A stretch of 64,000 nt of DNA. Source: Planctomycetia bacterium (GTDB lineage: Bacteria > Planctomycetota > Planctomycetia > Pirellulales > Thermoguttaceae). The stretch spans positions 1 to 64,000 of the forward strand of contig JAUNBF010000008.1 of NCBI GenBank assembly GCA_030527185.1. Reading direction: 5' to 3'. Position numbers and translations under genes: made by a program. The first letter of the stretch is position 1. Each line of letters opens with the position of its first letter. Below are positions 1-8,737 of the stretch, one piece after another. Below the pieces are notes generated by a model. The model worked only from the letters and a program-made list of their open reading frames with translations, searched no databases and was not told the origin of the DNA.

Positions 1-83
1 CAGATGACGCAGAAGACGCAGATATTTCCATTCCCACTTTTTTCTCGGCGGATATTCCAAACAGGGATTATCGTCGAGATATA
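1..83. repeat. Dispersed repeat R1, copy 1
   Basis: This stretch matches 48884-48966 base for base over most of its length. Both copies hold a run of short related words (acgcagaagacgcagat) followed by ttctcggcggata. The window edge cuts into it, so its true left limit is unknown. It is intergenic and has no credible reading frame. Confidence 0.75.
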
Positions 84-142
84 CTCCTTCCACTTTGAAT
101 TTCAGGGAAACGAAAAGAAAGCCCCTACCTTTGGGAGGGGTA
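80..142. repeat. Dispersed repeat R2, copy 1
   Basis: The sequence from actccttccactt through the G-rich aggggt is nearly identical to 17116-17172, and a degenerate copy lies near 20788-20835. It sits directly beside R1 and the palindromic element at 205-440, so 1-440 is a pile-up of intergenic repeats and not coding DNA. Confidence 0.7.
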
Positions 143-204
143 CGCCCGATAGGGCGGGGGGTGGGTGGGTAGAATTGCAGTAAGACGTTCTATTATAGGG
201 AATT

Positions 205-440
205 ATACTCGTGTAACTTGAAATTTCCGGTTTTCCGCTCCCTGGCCCCTCCCTTTGGGAGGGGTGGCAGCCGTAGGCTGACGGGGTGGAATGGCAGGGA
301 TGCGTTCTATTGTAATTGATTGCAATAGAACGTTTTACAGCACTTCCATCAACCCACCCCGCCTGCTGCGCAGGCACCCCTCCCCAAGGGAGGGGCTTTC
401 GCGGGGAAAACCGGAAATTTCAAGTAACACAGGTATAAAA
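205..440. repeat. Long palindromic (MITE-like) element
   Basis: The left arm (about 205-300: ttgaaatttccggttttcc, then a cccctccc/gggagggg hairpin, then ggctgacggggtgg) is repeated in inverted orientation on the right (about 345-435). The centre holds a perfect 10-bp inverted repeat, CGTTCTATTG at 303-312 and CAATAGAACG at 323-332. The whole can fold into one long cruciform or RNA hairpin. There is no transposase and no ORF of substance. The rest of 441-522 shows nothing beyond AT-rich sequence. Confidence 0.7.
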
Positions 441-522
441 TCTCTGCCAAACAGGGGCAAGAAAATTGCTTTTTTGTCTTTTTTTATATAAAAATTGTCA
501 TTATTTATATAGGGAGAAGGGC

Positions 523-551
523 TTGTTTTAGATGGGGAGGTCTTTTATATT
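523..551 (+). promoter_or_regulatory. Candidate sigma70-type promoter for the GH13 operon
   Basis: TTGTTT at 523-528, a 17-nt spacer and TATATT at 546-551 lie 56 nt upstream of the first GH13 start. The -35 is imperfect. This is a pattern match only. Confidence 0.45.
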
Positions 552-606
552 GAAAGAAAACGTTTATTTTCCCACCTGAAAAATTTTTCTACGAGAAAGG
601 ATTGCC

Positions 607-2037
607 GTGAAACGTCTGTTTTCTGAAATTTTGAGAGGATGTGCCCTCTTTTCCATCCTGTTCTGGACGACGACAGGAAGAGCGGCAGAGGAAGTGCCAC
701 TGAACCAGCGTCCCGCACGCCAGTCGCCTGAGTGGATTCAAAAAGCGGTTCTCTACCAAATCAACACCCGTGCCTTCACACCAGAAGGAACGCTCCAGGC
801 GGCGAAGGAGAAATTGCCGTTGCTGAAAGAGGCCGGGGTGACGGTGATTTACTTTTGCCCACTTTTCACGATGGACGACGACATGGATGAGCAGTTCTGG
901 AGTCCGCGCCAGGTAAAATCGCAACTCGGCAATCCCAAAAACCCTTACCGGATGAACGATTACGACAAAATCGACCCGGAGTATGGCACGGAAGCGGACG
1001 CGAAGGAGTTGATTCGCGCTGCTCATGAACTGGGATTGCGGGTGATGTTCGATCTGGTCTATCTCCATTGCGGACCGAAAGCGACGTTGGTGAAAACGCA
1101 CCCGGAGTATTTTCGCCGCAACCCGGACGGAAGCATTCACCTGACGCAGTGGAAGTTCCCGGAATTCGACTTTACCAAACCGGAAGTGCGGGAGTATTTC
1201 TGGCAGAACATGGAAATGTGGGTGCGGGATTACGACGTGGATGGTTTTCGGATGGACGTGGCGGACGCGATTCCGCTCGATTTTTGGGAAGAGGCACGCC
1301 GACGAATCGACAAAATCCGTCCCGACGTCTGCTTTTTTGCGGAAGGAACGCGGTGCCAGGATCAGCTTTTCGCGTTTGACTGGAATTACGGTTTTCCGTT
1401 CTTCGGCACGTTGAAAAAAGTCTATGACGCAGGGCAACCCGCCTCGACGATCCGACGTAATGTGGAGTGGATGACGCAACAGCGGCCTGTTGGAGCCAGA
1501 ATCGTCCATTATCTCGACAATCACGATCTTTCCAACGACGATTACCACAACCGGATTGACAAACGGTGGGGAATCGACGGGGTGGACGCGGCGTTGGTGC
1601 TGATTTATACGCTCGACGGCACTCCGATGCTTTATTGTGGGCAGGAAGTGGCGGACATTTCCCGGCACAGTCTCTACGGAAGCAAGAAATATGGAAACTG
1701 CATTATCGACTGGTCACGTTTAGAGACCGCGGAAGGAAAAGCCCGCTTTGCGCTTTGCCGGAGGCTTTCGGAACTGCGTCGTTCGGACGATTGTTTCACG
1801 TCGGGAAAAGTGGAGTGGGTGGAGAATGACGCTCCCGAATCGGTCCTCTCGTTTTATCGAACGCTGGAGGGAAAAAAGGTTCTTGTCGTCATCAACATGA
1901 AACGGGCGACGGTCAAAGTGACGTTGGAAGGTGTTGAAAAACCGAAAGATACGCGAATCGCTTCCCGTGCTGTGGCGGGTGATGGAAATACCTGGGAACT
2001 GGGTGAGTATGGTTACTGGGTGGGTCGTGTTGAATGA
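607..2037 (+). CDS. Secreted GH13 alpha-amylase family enzyme, paralogue 1
   Basis: A 476-residue GH13 enzyme predicted to cleave or transfer alpha-glucosidic bonds outside the cytoplasm. It starts with GTG, 6 nt after an AGAAAGG ribosome site. Residues 1-27 form a signal peptide ending in an AXA-like GRAAE site. The (beta/alpha)8 barrel shows region I at about 149 (DLVYLH, Leu where Asn is usual), the nucleophile Asp217 in GFRMD, the acid/base Glu246 in AEG and Asp307 in DNHD. A short beta domain closes the protein. It is the first of three tandem paralogues; its stop overlaps an ATG (ATGA) at 2034. No transporter lies nearby, so the substrate (starch, glycogen or other glucan) is not determined. 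Confidence 0.92.
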   Translation: MKRLFSEILRGCALFSILFWTTTGRAAEEVPLNQRPARQSPEWIQKAVLYQINTRAFTPEGTLQAAKEKLPLLKEAGVTVIYFCPLFTMDDDMDEQFWSPRQVKSQLGNPKNPYRMNDYDKIDPEYGTEADAKELIRAAHELGLRVMFDLVYLHCGPKATLVKTHPEYFRRNPDGSIHLTQWKFPEFDFTKPEVREYFWQNMEMWVRDYDVDGFRMDVADAIPLDFWEEARRRIDKIRPDVCFFAEGTRCQDQLFAFDWNYGFPFFGTLKKVYDAGQPASTIRRNVEWMTQQRPVGARIVHYLDNHDLSNDDYHNRIDKRWGIDGVDAALVLIYTLDGTPMLYCGQEVADISRHSLYGSKKYGNCIIDWSRLETAEGKARFALCRRLSELRRSDDCFTSGKVEWVENDAPESVLSFYRTLEGKKVLVVINMKRATVKVTLEGVEKPKDTRIASRAVAGDGNTWELGEYGYWVGRVE

Positions 2038-2063
2038 AATTTTTTAAGGAAAGGAAAGAAAAA

Positions 2064-3422
2064 ATGAAGAAGTTTGTTTTTGGGAGTTTCGTTTTGTTCT
2101 GTATGGGACTGACGGCTGCCATGTTGTGGGGTGCGGAGGAAAACCTGCATGAAAAACCTGCCCGACAGGCTCCCGAATGGCTGACGAAAGGAATTATTTA
2201 CCAGATCAATCCCCGTGCCTTCACGCCGGAAGGGACGTTGAAAGCAATCGAGGCAAAACTGCCGCACATCCAGGCGACAGGGGCGACGATCGTCTATCTT
2301 TGTCCGGTTTTTATGGCGGACGACGACATGGATCGAAAATATTGGAGTACCCGCCAAAAGTCTTCCAAAATGGAGAATCCCCGCAATCCGTATCGGATAA
2401 AGGATTACTACAACGTTGACCCGGAGTACGGCACGAATGAGGATTTGAAGTCGCTCATCCAGAAGGCGCATGAACGGGGTCTGCGGGTAATGCTGGACAT
2501 GGTCTATTTTCACTGCGGTCCGACGGCCATTTTTCTGGAAGAGCATCCCGATTTCGTCCTGCGGGATAAAGAAGGGAATTTTGAAACTGGGGTGTGGGCA
2601 TTTCCCAAGCTGAACTTCCAGTCGCAAGCTCTGCGGGAGTATCTCTATCAGAACATGGAGATGTGGGTACGGGATTACGATGTGGATGGTTTTCGGTGCG
2701 ACGTTGCCGACCTGGTTCCGCTCGATTTTTGGGAAGAAGGACGTCGGCGGTTGGAGAAAATTCGCCCGGATGTGGCGATGATTTGCGAAGGAATCCGTCC
2801 GAAAGACCAGCTTTACGCCTTCGACATGAGCTACGGTTTCCAGTTTTACTGGGCGTTGCAGGACGTTTACGATAAGGGAAAACCGGCGTTGAGCGTTCGT
2901 CAGAAGGTGGAAGAAGTGGAGAAAAAATGGCCGCAGGGTGCCCGATTCATGCACTACGTCGACAATCACGACATTGCCAACGGTGACTGGCCGAAACGCC
3001 GGGGAGTCCGATGGGGCGAAAAGGGGATGAACGCGGCGTTGGTTTTGTGCTATACGATGGATGGAACGCCGATGTTGTACTGTGGGTTGGAGATGGCGGA
3101 CAAATGCCGGCATTCGATTTTCGGCAAGACGGTGTATATCGACTGGAATCAGCAGAATACCGACGAAGCCCGACGTCGCATGGCATTTTGTCAGGAACTG
3201 GCGAAAACACGGCTTTCGCGACCCGAATTGACGGAAGGGAAACTGGTTTGGCTCGACAACAGCACGCCGGATGAGGTGTTGTCGTTTGCCCGCGTTTTGG
3301 GAGATACGAAGGTGCTGGTGGTGATTAATTTCCGCGACCAGCCAATCGAGACGAACGTAAAACTTGCCGACGGAACGGAAAAAACGTTTTCGCTGGCGGA
3401 ATTCGGTTATGTGATTGAGTAA
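2064..3422 (+). CDS. Secreted GH13 alpha-amylase family enzyme, paralogue 2
   Basis: A 452-residue GH13 enzyme. The start at 2064 is preferred over the ATG at 2034 because it follows AAGGAAAGG and opens directly on a signal peptide (MKKFVFGSFVLF, cleavage after an AAMLWGA-like stretch). All catalytic positions are kept: GFRCD nucleophile, CEG acid/base and DNHD. Region I reads DMVYFH. Compared with its sisters, the subsite residues around the nucleophile (Cys instead of Met) and the acid/base (ICEGIR) differ, which suggests altered specificity. It is translated in an operon with paralogues 1 and 3 and shares a 110-nt block, with one mismatch, with paralogue 3. Confidence 0.92.
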   Translation: MKKFVFGSFVLFCMGLTAAMLWGAEENLHEKPARQAPEWLTKGIIYQINPRAFTPEGTLKAIEAKLPHIQATGATIVYLCPVFMADDDMDRKYWSTRQKSSKMENPRNPYRIKDYYNVDPEYGTNEDLKSLIQKAHERGLRVMLDMVYFHCGPTAIFLEEHPDFVLRDKEGNFETGVWAFPKLNFQSQALREYLYQNMEMWVRDYDVDGFRCDVADLVPLDFWEEGRRRLEKIRPDVAMICEGIRPKDQLYAFDMSYGFQFYWALQDVYDKGKPALSVRQKVEEVEKKWPQGARFMHYVDNHDIANGDWPKRRGVRWGEKGMNAALVLCYTMDGTPMLYCGLEMADKCRHSIFGKTVYIDWNQQNTDEARRRMAFCQELAKTRLSRPELTEGKLVWLDNSTPDEVLSFARVLGDTKVLVVINFRDQPIETNVKLADGTEKTFSLAEFGYVIE

Positions 3423-3450
3423 ACAATAAGGAGATGAAAAGGAGATGAAA

Positions 3451-4806
3451 ATGAAACGATACCTCACCGTAGGAATGATGTTGGGTTTCTGGCTGGCGGG
3501 GAGTTTCCTGTTGGCAGAGGAACGGCCGTTGAACGAACAGACGGCACGCAAGGCACCTGAGTGGATTACGAAAGGAATCATTTACCAGATCAATCCCCGT
3601 GCCTTCACGCCGGAAGGGACGTTGAAAGCAATCGAGGCGAAACTGCCGCACATCCAGGCGACAGGGGCGACGATCGTCTATCTTTGTCCGATTTTTGTGG
3701 CAGACGACGACATGGATCAGCAATTCTGGAGTCCACGTCAGAAAGCGTCGAAAATGAACAATCCCCGCAATCCGTATCGGATGAAGGATTTTTACAACGT
3801 CGACCCGGAGTACGGCACGAACGAGGATTTGAAGTCGTTGGTGAAAAAGGCTCACGAGTTGGGTTTGCGGGTGATGCTGGACATGGTTTATCTGCACTGC
3901 GGACCGAAAGCGGTCTTTATTGAGGAACATCCCGATTTCGTCAAACGGGACAAGGATGGGAATATTCTCAACGCGGCCTGGGCATTTCCCGGACTGAATT
4001 TCCAGTCGCAGGAATTGCGGGAATATCTCTGGCAGAATATGGAGATGTGGGTTCGGGACTACGACGTGGATGGTTTTCGGATGGACGTGGCGGATGGAAT
4101 TCCGTTGGATTTCTGGGAAGAAGGGCGTCGGCGACTGGAAAAAATCCGCCCGGATGTGGGAACGCTCTCGGAAGGAACGCGGTTGCAAGATCAGCTTCTG
4201 GCGTTTGATTTGAATTATGGTTTTCCCTTTTTCGGAGCTTTAAAAAATGTTTACGACAAAGGGAAACCTGCTTCCGACATCCGCAAAATCAAGGAAACGT
4301 TGCGAAATAACCGTCCCCAAGGGGCAAGGTTCATTCACTACATGGACAACCACGACATTTCCAACGACGATTACGAAAATCGCCGGGAAAAACGGTGGGG
4401 CGAAAAGGGGGTGAACGCGGCGTTGGTGTTGTGTTACACGCTGGACGGAACGCCGATGTTGTACTGCGGTCAGGAGATGGCGGACCAATGCCGACATTCG
4501 ATTTTCGGAAAATCGGTACACATCGACTGGAATCAGCAGAATACCGACGAAGGCAAACGTCGTATGGCATTGTGTCAGGAACTGGCGAAAACACGGCTTT
4601 CCCGCCCGGAATTTACCGAAGGGGAGTTGGTCTGGCTCGACAACAACACGCCGGAGGAGGTGTTGTCGTTTGCTCGCGTTTTGGGAGATACGAAGGCGCT
4701 GGTGGTGATTAATTTCCGTAACCAGCCAATCGAAACGACAGTAAAACTTGCCGACGGGACGGAAAAAACGTTTTCGCTGGCGGAATTCGGTTATGTGATT
4801 GAGTAA
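3451..4806 (+). CDS. Secreted GH13 alpha-amylase family enzyme, paralogue 3
   Basis: A 451-residue GH13 enzyme with a signal peptide (MKRYLTVGMMLGFWLAG). The ATG at 3451 lies 6 nt after AAGGAG; an in-frame ATG at 3445 abuts that site and is less likely. Catalytic motifs GFRMD, SEGTR and DNHD are intact, and region I is DMVYLH. It is closest to paralogue 2: 3581-3690 matches 2197-2306 with one change, and the last 50 nt are near-identical, while the middle has diverged. That mosaic points to duplication followed by local gene conversion. The transcript ends at the terminator at 4881-4914. Confidence 0.92.
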   Translation: MKRYLTVGMMLGFWLAGSFLLAEERPLNEQTARKAPEWITKGIIYQINPRAFTPEGTLKAIEAKLPHIQATGATIVYLCPIFVADDDMDQQFWSPRQKASKMNNPRNPYRMKDFYNVDPEYGTNEDLKSLVKKAHELGLRVMLDMVYLHCGPKAVFIEEHPDFVKRDKDGNILNAAWAFPGLNFQSQELREYLWQNMEMWVRDYDVDGFRMDVADGIPLDFWEEGRRRLEKIRPDVGTLSEGTRLQDQLLAFDLNYGFPFFGALKNVYDKGKPASDIRKIKETLRNNRPQGARFIHYMDNHDISNDDYENRREKRWGEKGVNAALVLCYTLDGTPMLYCGQEMADQCRHSIFGKSVHIDWNQQNTDEGKRRMALCQELAKTRLSRPEFTEGELVWLDNNTPEEVLSFARVLGDTKALVVINFRNQPIETTVKLADGTEKTFSLAEFGYVIE

Positions 4807-4880
4807 GGAAGGAGGAAGGTTCCCGATTCCTTCCACTTGATTTTTCGTATCCTCTTTTTTTACAAAGAGTTGAAGAAAAC

Positions 4881-4914
4881 GGAGACCGCGACAAACGTGG
4901 TCTCTGTTTTTTTT
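4881..4914 (+). terminator. Rho-independent terminator after the GH13 operon
   Basis: A 10-bp stem (4881-4890 paired with 4896-4905, two G-T wobbles) with a 5-nt loop is followed by gTTTTTTTT. A TATATT box at 4927-4932, just after it, could belong to the next gene. Confidence 0.85.
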
Positions 4915-4971
4915 CTGATAACGTGGTATATTAAAACGAGTTGAAAAAAGCCAAAAAGAAGGAGGTGGGTT

Positions 4972-5634
4972 ATGAAATACCGTGGAATCATTTTTGATTT
5001 GGATGGAACACTGTTGAATTCGCTGGCCGATTTGGCAGACGCGGCGAACGCGACGTTGGCGAAGATGGCATTTCCCACCCATCCTGAAAAAGCGTATTGT
5101 TACTACGTGGGAGACGGCGTGCGGACACTGGTGGAACGAATTTTGCCACCTGAAAAACGCCAGGAGGAAGCGGTTCTGGAGCAGTTTCTCTCGATGTATG
5201 TGGAGGAATATGGAAAACGCTGGGATCAAAAAACCGTTCCATATCCGGGAATTCCTGAGATGCTGGATCAGTTGCAGGAAATGGGACTGAAACTGGGCGT
5301 CTTTTCCAATAAGCCAGCCGTTTTTACGAAAAAATGTGTGGAAAAACTTCTCGGACACTGGCATTTTGACACCGTGGTGGGGCAGTGCGAAGAGATTCCG
5401 AAAAAGCCAGACCCGACGGGCTGTTTTCATATCCAAAACGAGTGGGGTTTGAAAACGGAAGAGATTGCCTACTGCGGCGATACCGCGACCGATATGCTCA
5501 CGGCTCGCCAGGCAGGTTTTTTCTCGTTCGGCGTTACCTGGGGATTCCGCCCAGAAGAGGAACTGCGTGCCAGCGGTGCCTGCCGCATTGTGCGTCATCC
5601 TCGCGAAATCCTTTCGGTAATTCAGGAAGCGTAG
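4972..5634 (+). CDS. gph: HAD-family phosphatase, phosphoglycolate phosphatase type
   Basis: A 220-residue cytoplasmic haloacid-dehalogenase phosphatase, probably removing phosphate from 2-phosphoglycolate or a related small phosphate ester. Motif I is DLDGT near residue 10, motif II is the SNKP stretch, motif III includes KKPDP and motif IV is GDTATD. A four-helix cap lies between motifs I and II, as in Gph/PGP proteins of this length. The start follows a near-perfect AAGGAGGT. The stop lies only 2 nt from the stop of the convergent BNR gene, with no terminator between. The exact substrate cannot be read from sequence. Confidence 0.82.
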   Translation: MKYRGIIFDLDGTLLNSLADLADAANATLAKMAFPTHPEKAYCYYVGDGVRTLVERILPPEKRQEEAVLEQFLSMYVEEYGKRWDQKTVPYPGIPEMLDQLQEMGLKLGVFSNKPAVFTKKCVEKLLGHWHFDTVVGQCEEIPKKPDPTGCFHIQNEWGLKTEEIAYCGDTATDMLTARQAGFFSFGVTWGFRPEEELRASGACRIVRHPREILSVIQEA

Positions 5635-5636
5635 TG

Positions 5637-7766
5637 TCAATCTTTCGCAAGGGGCGACCAGTGCATCTGGAAAAAGCCGCAACCACTCGTTCCGAGGATG
5701 ATGTGCCCCGGCTCCCACGGGGAAAACGCGACCGCCATCGCCCGTTGTGTGGGAAGGCCGCCGCGAAGTTCCCGCCAGGTCTGGCCGTCGTCGGTGCTGA
5801 GCATGGCAGGAACGCTCTGAATGACATCGTGATAAGGGTGATCCGTGCCAGCCACCAGAATATGCCGTGGATTGTGCGGACTCACCGCCACGTTGACGCA
5901 GTAGGGATTTTTTTGCAACTGCGTCCACTCTTTTCCATCGTAACGCCACAATCCCGTTTTCTTGCCACGCCACGCAGCCAGCAAAACACGTCCGCGACGA
6001 TCCACCGTCAACATCTCCGCCGCCTGTGGTCCTCCCAATGGCTCGAAATGCTGGCCGTCGGTCGTTTTCCAGAGATTTTCTTTGCCGGAAACATAAAATG
6101 TCCGGGGATTTCGTGGGTCGGCAGCAATCCAACCCAAAACGTCCTGTTCCCAACAAATTCGCCAGTTCTCACCGGAATCGCTTGAAAAATAGAGCTTTCC
6201 GTTCACCACCACCCACACTTTGCTGGAATCTTCGGGAAGGGTGTAAATCCCTTTGGCCTGACACGAATCCCGTTTCGGAAGCCCGCGTTCTTCGCCGTGA
6301 AGTGGCGTCCACATCCCCTCTTCTTCCAGACCCCCACGCAAAATTCCGCCCCCTTGCCCGCTTTGACCGGTAGAAACATAGACCGTTCCATCTTTCGCAA
6401 ACGTGGCGTCCCCACCGCCGCCCCACGCATTGGGTTTGGCTCCACGGAACGTCCACGTTTTCAAGCCGTCGCGGGATTCCCACACTTTTCCCGCGTCCAT
6501 CGCCAGCAACACCGCTCGATTCGGATGGTACGGATCCCATCGAAAATTGGTGCAGCAAAGCCCGGAATAACCCCGACCTGTCCACGTCCACGAATCCTCT
6601 TTCCCAACCTGGGTTGCCGTAATATCCTGCCAGGTTTTTCCACCATCAGCCGTCGCGACGATGAATTCCGCACCCGCCGCGTAAACACGATTTTCGTCGT
6701 TCGGGTCGATCGTTAAAACCGTCACGCCCATGCCACTGGGATACGCGGTTGGACAAGCTGGGCCTCTGCGCAAGACCGGTTCCCAATGTTCGCCACCGTC
6801 GGTACTGCGGTAAATCGTGGCACCGTTCCACGCACGGTCGCTGGTGTAAAGTACTTCAGGACAAGAACTTGCGAGAGCAAAGGCCTTGAAACCGGAGGTC
6901 AGATTGGGATTCACGTTTTGTACCCTGGAAATCCCTTCCATTTTAGCCCGCCACGTTTTCCCGCCATCCAGCGATTGATAAATTCCTCCGGGACGGCATT
7001 TTTCCCCTTCCTTCAAGGGCGGAGCCGCTCCCAACGAACACCAGAGAATCTCGCGATTTTGAGGATGCGCGACAATCCGTTCTGGATACGTGTGCGGCAG
7101 TCCATCGTTACAAGCCTGCCACGTTTTTCCGCCGTCGTCACTGCGAAAAATTCCTCTGGAATCCACCGCCACCCAAAGCGTTTTGCCATCTGCGGAAAAA
7201 GTCGCACCGACGATGTTGTGTTCCAACGAAGCAATCGGTTGCCAATGATTTCCCAGATCGAAACTTTCCCAAATCGTTCCCCAGAGCGGCTTTCCAGGCG
7301 ACCCCCAACGTCGGCTGGAGCCACCGAAAGCGTACACATGATTCGGATCGTGAGGATCGAAAAGGACTTTTTCAATCGGGGCGGAATAGTGCCACGGAGT
7401 CACTTCGGGAAAACCTTCCCGCATTTCCTGCCAATGTTTTCCGCCGTCCACACTGCGGTAAGGACCACTCATCGTGCCTGCAAAAATAATGTTCGGATCG
7501 GTGGGGTGGAAGGTGCAATCTCCAATTTCCGGGCTGCGAAATCCCAAGGCAACATCCCAAAATTTTCCGCCATCCCCCGAAACACCAATGCTCAGCAAGT
7601 CGCCACCCACCAACAACTTCCGTGAATCGTGCGGAGAAACCGTGACCGAGGTAATCCATCCTCCACAACCCGGTTCCATCAACGGTTTCCAGAGAATCTC
7701 CTCCGCATAAACCGTTGAACAAAAACAACTTAAAAGAAAAATGCAAGCAACTCTCATCCTTTTCAT
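5637..7766 (-). CDS. Secreted BNR/Asp-box beta-propeller protein
   Basis: A 709-residue exported protein of the sialidase/VPS10/GH74-like propeller class. The chosen ATG at 7766 opens a signal peptide (MKRMRVACIFLLSCFCS). At least nine Asp-box motifs (S/T-x-D-x-G-x-x-W, for example SVDGGKHW, SDDGGKTW, STDDGQTW) run through the whole chain, which predicts one or two seven-bladed propellers. No sialidase arginine triad or other catalytic residue set could be assigned, so it may be an enzyme or a binding propeller. It faces gph and stands alone on the minus strand. Confidence 0.85.
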   Translation of the reverse strand: MKRMRVACIFLLSCFCSTVYAEEILWKPLMEPGCGGWITSVTVSPHDSRKLLVGGDLLSIGVSGDGGKFWDVALGFRSPEIGDCTFHPTDPNIIFAGTMSGPYRSVDGGKHWQEMREGFPEVTPWHYSAPIEKVLFDPHDPNHVYAFGGSSRRWGSPGKPLWGTIWESFDLGNHWQPIASLEHNIVGATFSADGKTLWVAVDSRGIFRSDDGGKTWQACNDGLPHTYPERIVAHPQNREILWCSLGAAPPLKEGEKCRPGGIYQSLDGGKTWRAKMEGISRVQNVNPNLTSGFKAFALASSCPEVLYTSDRAWNGATIYRSTDGGEHWEPVLRRGPACPTAYPSGMGVTVLTIDPNDENRVYAAGAEFIVATADGGKTWQDITATQVGKEDSWTWTGRGYSGLCCTNFRWDPYHPNRAVLLAMDAGKVWESRDGLKTWTFRGAKPNAWGGGGDATFAKDGTVYVSTGQSGQGGGILRGGLEEEGMWTPLHGEERGLPKRDSCQAKGIYTLPEDSSKVWVVVNGKLYFSSDSGENWRICWEQDVLGWIAADPRNPRTFYVSGKENLWKTTDGQHFEPLGGPQAAEMLTVDRRGRVLLAAWRGKKTGLWRYDGKEWTQLQKNPYCVNVAVSPHNPRHILVAGTDHPYHDVIQSVPAMLSTDDGQTWRELRGGLPTQRAMAVAFSPWEPGHIILGTSGCGFFQMHWSPLAKD

Positions 7767-7971
7767 TCCATCAGAAAAAACCATCTGGCTGTCATCTATT
7801 TCAGACATTTCGCTCTATCAAGAAACAGTTAGAGCTGCAACCCAGGCAGCTCTTTCTCGTCGTTGCGTGTTTTAAGTTCCAGACGTTTTTTGAATTTCAG
7901 ATGTCCCATCGTTTCGCAACGAGGTCTATTTCATCGTGATAACCTCAACACGCCTGTTGGAAAAAACCGTG

Positions 7972-8406
7972 TTATTTCGCCGTTTTTTTGCAGCAACCCC
8001 GTTTACAGGGTGCTTTCGCGGCTTTTTTCGCGACGGTTTTGGTTGCCGGTTTTTCTGCCGCAACTTTTTTCGCGGTTTTTTTGGCTGCGGTTTTCTTGGC
8101 CACCGCTTTTTCCGCTACCGGTTTTTCAGCAGCGACTTTTTTCGCAGTCGTCTTTTTCGCAGCGGTTTTCTTGGCCGTTGCTTTTTCCGCTACCGGTTTT
8201 TCGGCGGCGACTTTTTTCGCAGTCGCTTTTTTCGCAGTGGCCTTCTTCGCCACCACTTTTTCCGCTACCGGCTTTTCCACCGCTTTTTTCGCGGTAGTTT
8301 TTTTCGCAGCCGTTTTCTTTGCCACCGGTTTTTCAGCAGCTTCTTTTTTCACCGCTTTAGCCGCGGCTTTCTTGGCAACACTGGCTTCCTCTTTTGCTTT
8401 TGCCAC
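7972..8406 (-). CDS. Histone H1-like Lys/Ala-rich DNA-binding protein
   Basis: A 144-residue, highly basic, low-complexity protein made of AKK/TAKK units with repeating EKPVAEKA segments, like the C-terminal tail of histone H1 and bacterial HC1/HC2-type proteins. It probably compacts DNA. The GTG at 8406 is preferred because GGAGG lies 5 nt upstream; the ATG at 8439 has no ribosome site. The last 13 residues (APCKRGCCKKTAK) bring three cysteines, unlike the rest of the chain. The internal repeats at DNA level should make the length variable between strains. An antisense frame over it is a codon-bias shadow. Confidence 0.82.
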   Translation of the reverse strand: MAKAKEEASVAKKAAAKAVKKEAAEKPVAKKTAAKKTTAKKAVEKPVAEKVVAKKATAKKATAKKVAAEKPVAEKATAKKTAAKKTTAKKVAAEKPVAEKAVAKKTAAKKTAKKVAAEKPATKTVAKKAAKAPCKRGCCKKTAK

Positions 8407-8618
8407 GGTATCCTCCGTTAGGTTTCCCTGGAGCTTCATGGAAAAAACCGACCGTCGATTTTTTCTGTGGAAGACGGATCATAAAATCCTGAGAAGATTT
8501 TACACCGTTTCCATCCCTGGAACTCCGACAATTGAACTCTTCTTTTCCGCATTCATGGGAACGTTAGAAAAATAGATTTTTCATCTTTTCTATCGTCACA
8601 TTTTCTGTATCTCTTAAC

Positions 8619-8645
8619 AATATAACATTTTTTATTTTTTTGCAA
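8619..8645 (-). promoter_or_regulatory. Candidate promoter for the H1-like gene
   Basis: On the minus strand, TTGCAA (8640-8645) and TATATT (8619-8624) are 15 nt apart, inside the 330-base gap 8407-8737. This would give a 5' leader of about 200 nt. The remainder of that gap shows only AT-rich sequence. The short spacer lowers confidence. Confidence 0.35.
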
Positions 8646-8737
8646 TGGATAAAAAGCATTCTTTTTCCATTTTTTTTAAAATTTTTCCTGAAAAACATCG
8701 GAAATCTGTAAACATTATACCGATGGAAGCAATTTCT

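Noticed and set aside
589..1668. Long minus-strand frame opposite the first GH13 gene
   Set aside because: It is antisense to a clear GH13 gene, with no ribosome site and a composition (many His, Arg, Phe) typical of antisense shadows.
2013..3581. 522-codon minus-strand frame
   Set aside because: It spans two GH13 genes in antisense and has the same shadow composition.
4240..6156. 638-codon minus-strand frame
   Set aside because: It crosses the terminator and three plus/minus genes in the wrong frame; no domain is recognisable.
7988..8575. Hydrophobic plus-strand frame over the H1-like gene
   Set aside because: Ala/Phe repeats arise from the complement of AAK codons; the minus-strand protein has a ribosome site and a known composition type.
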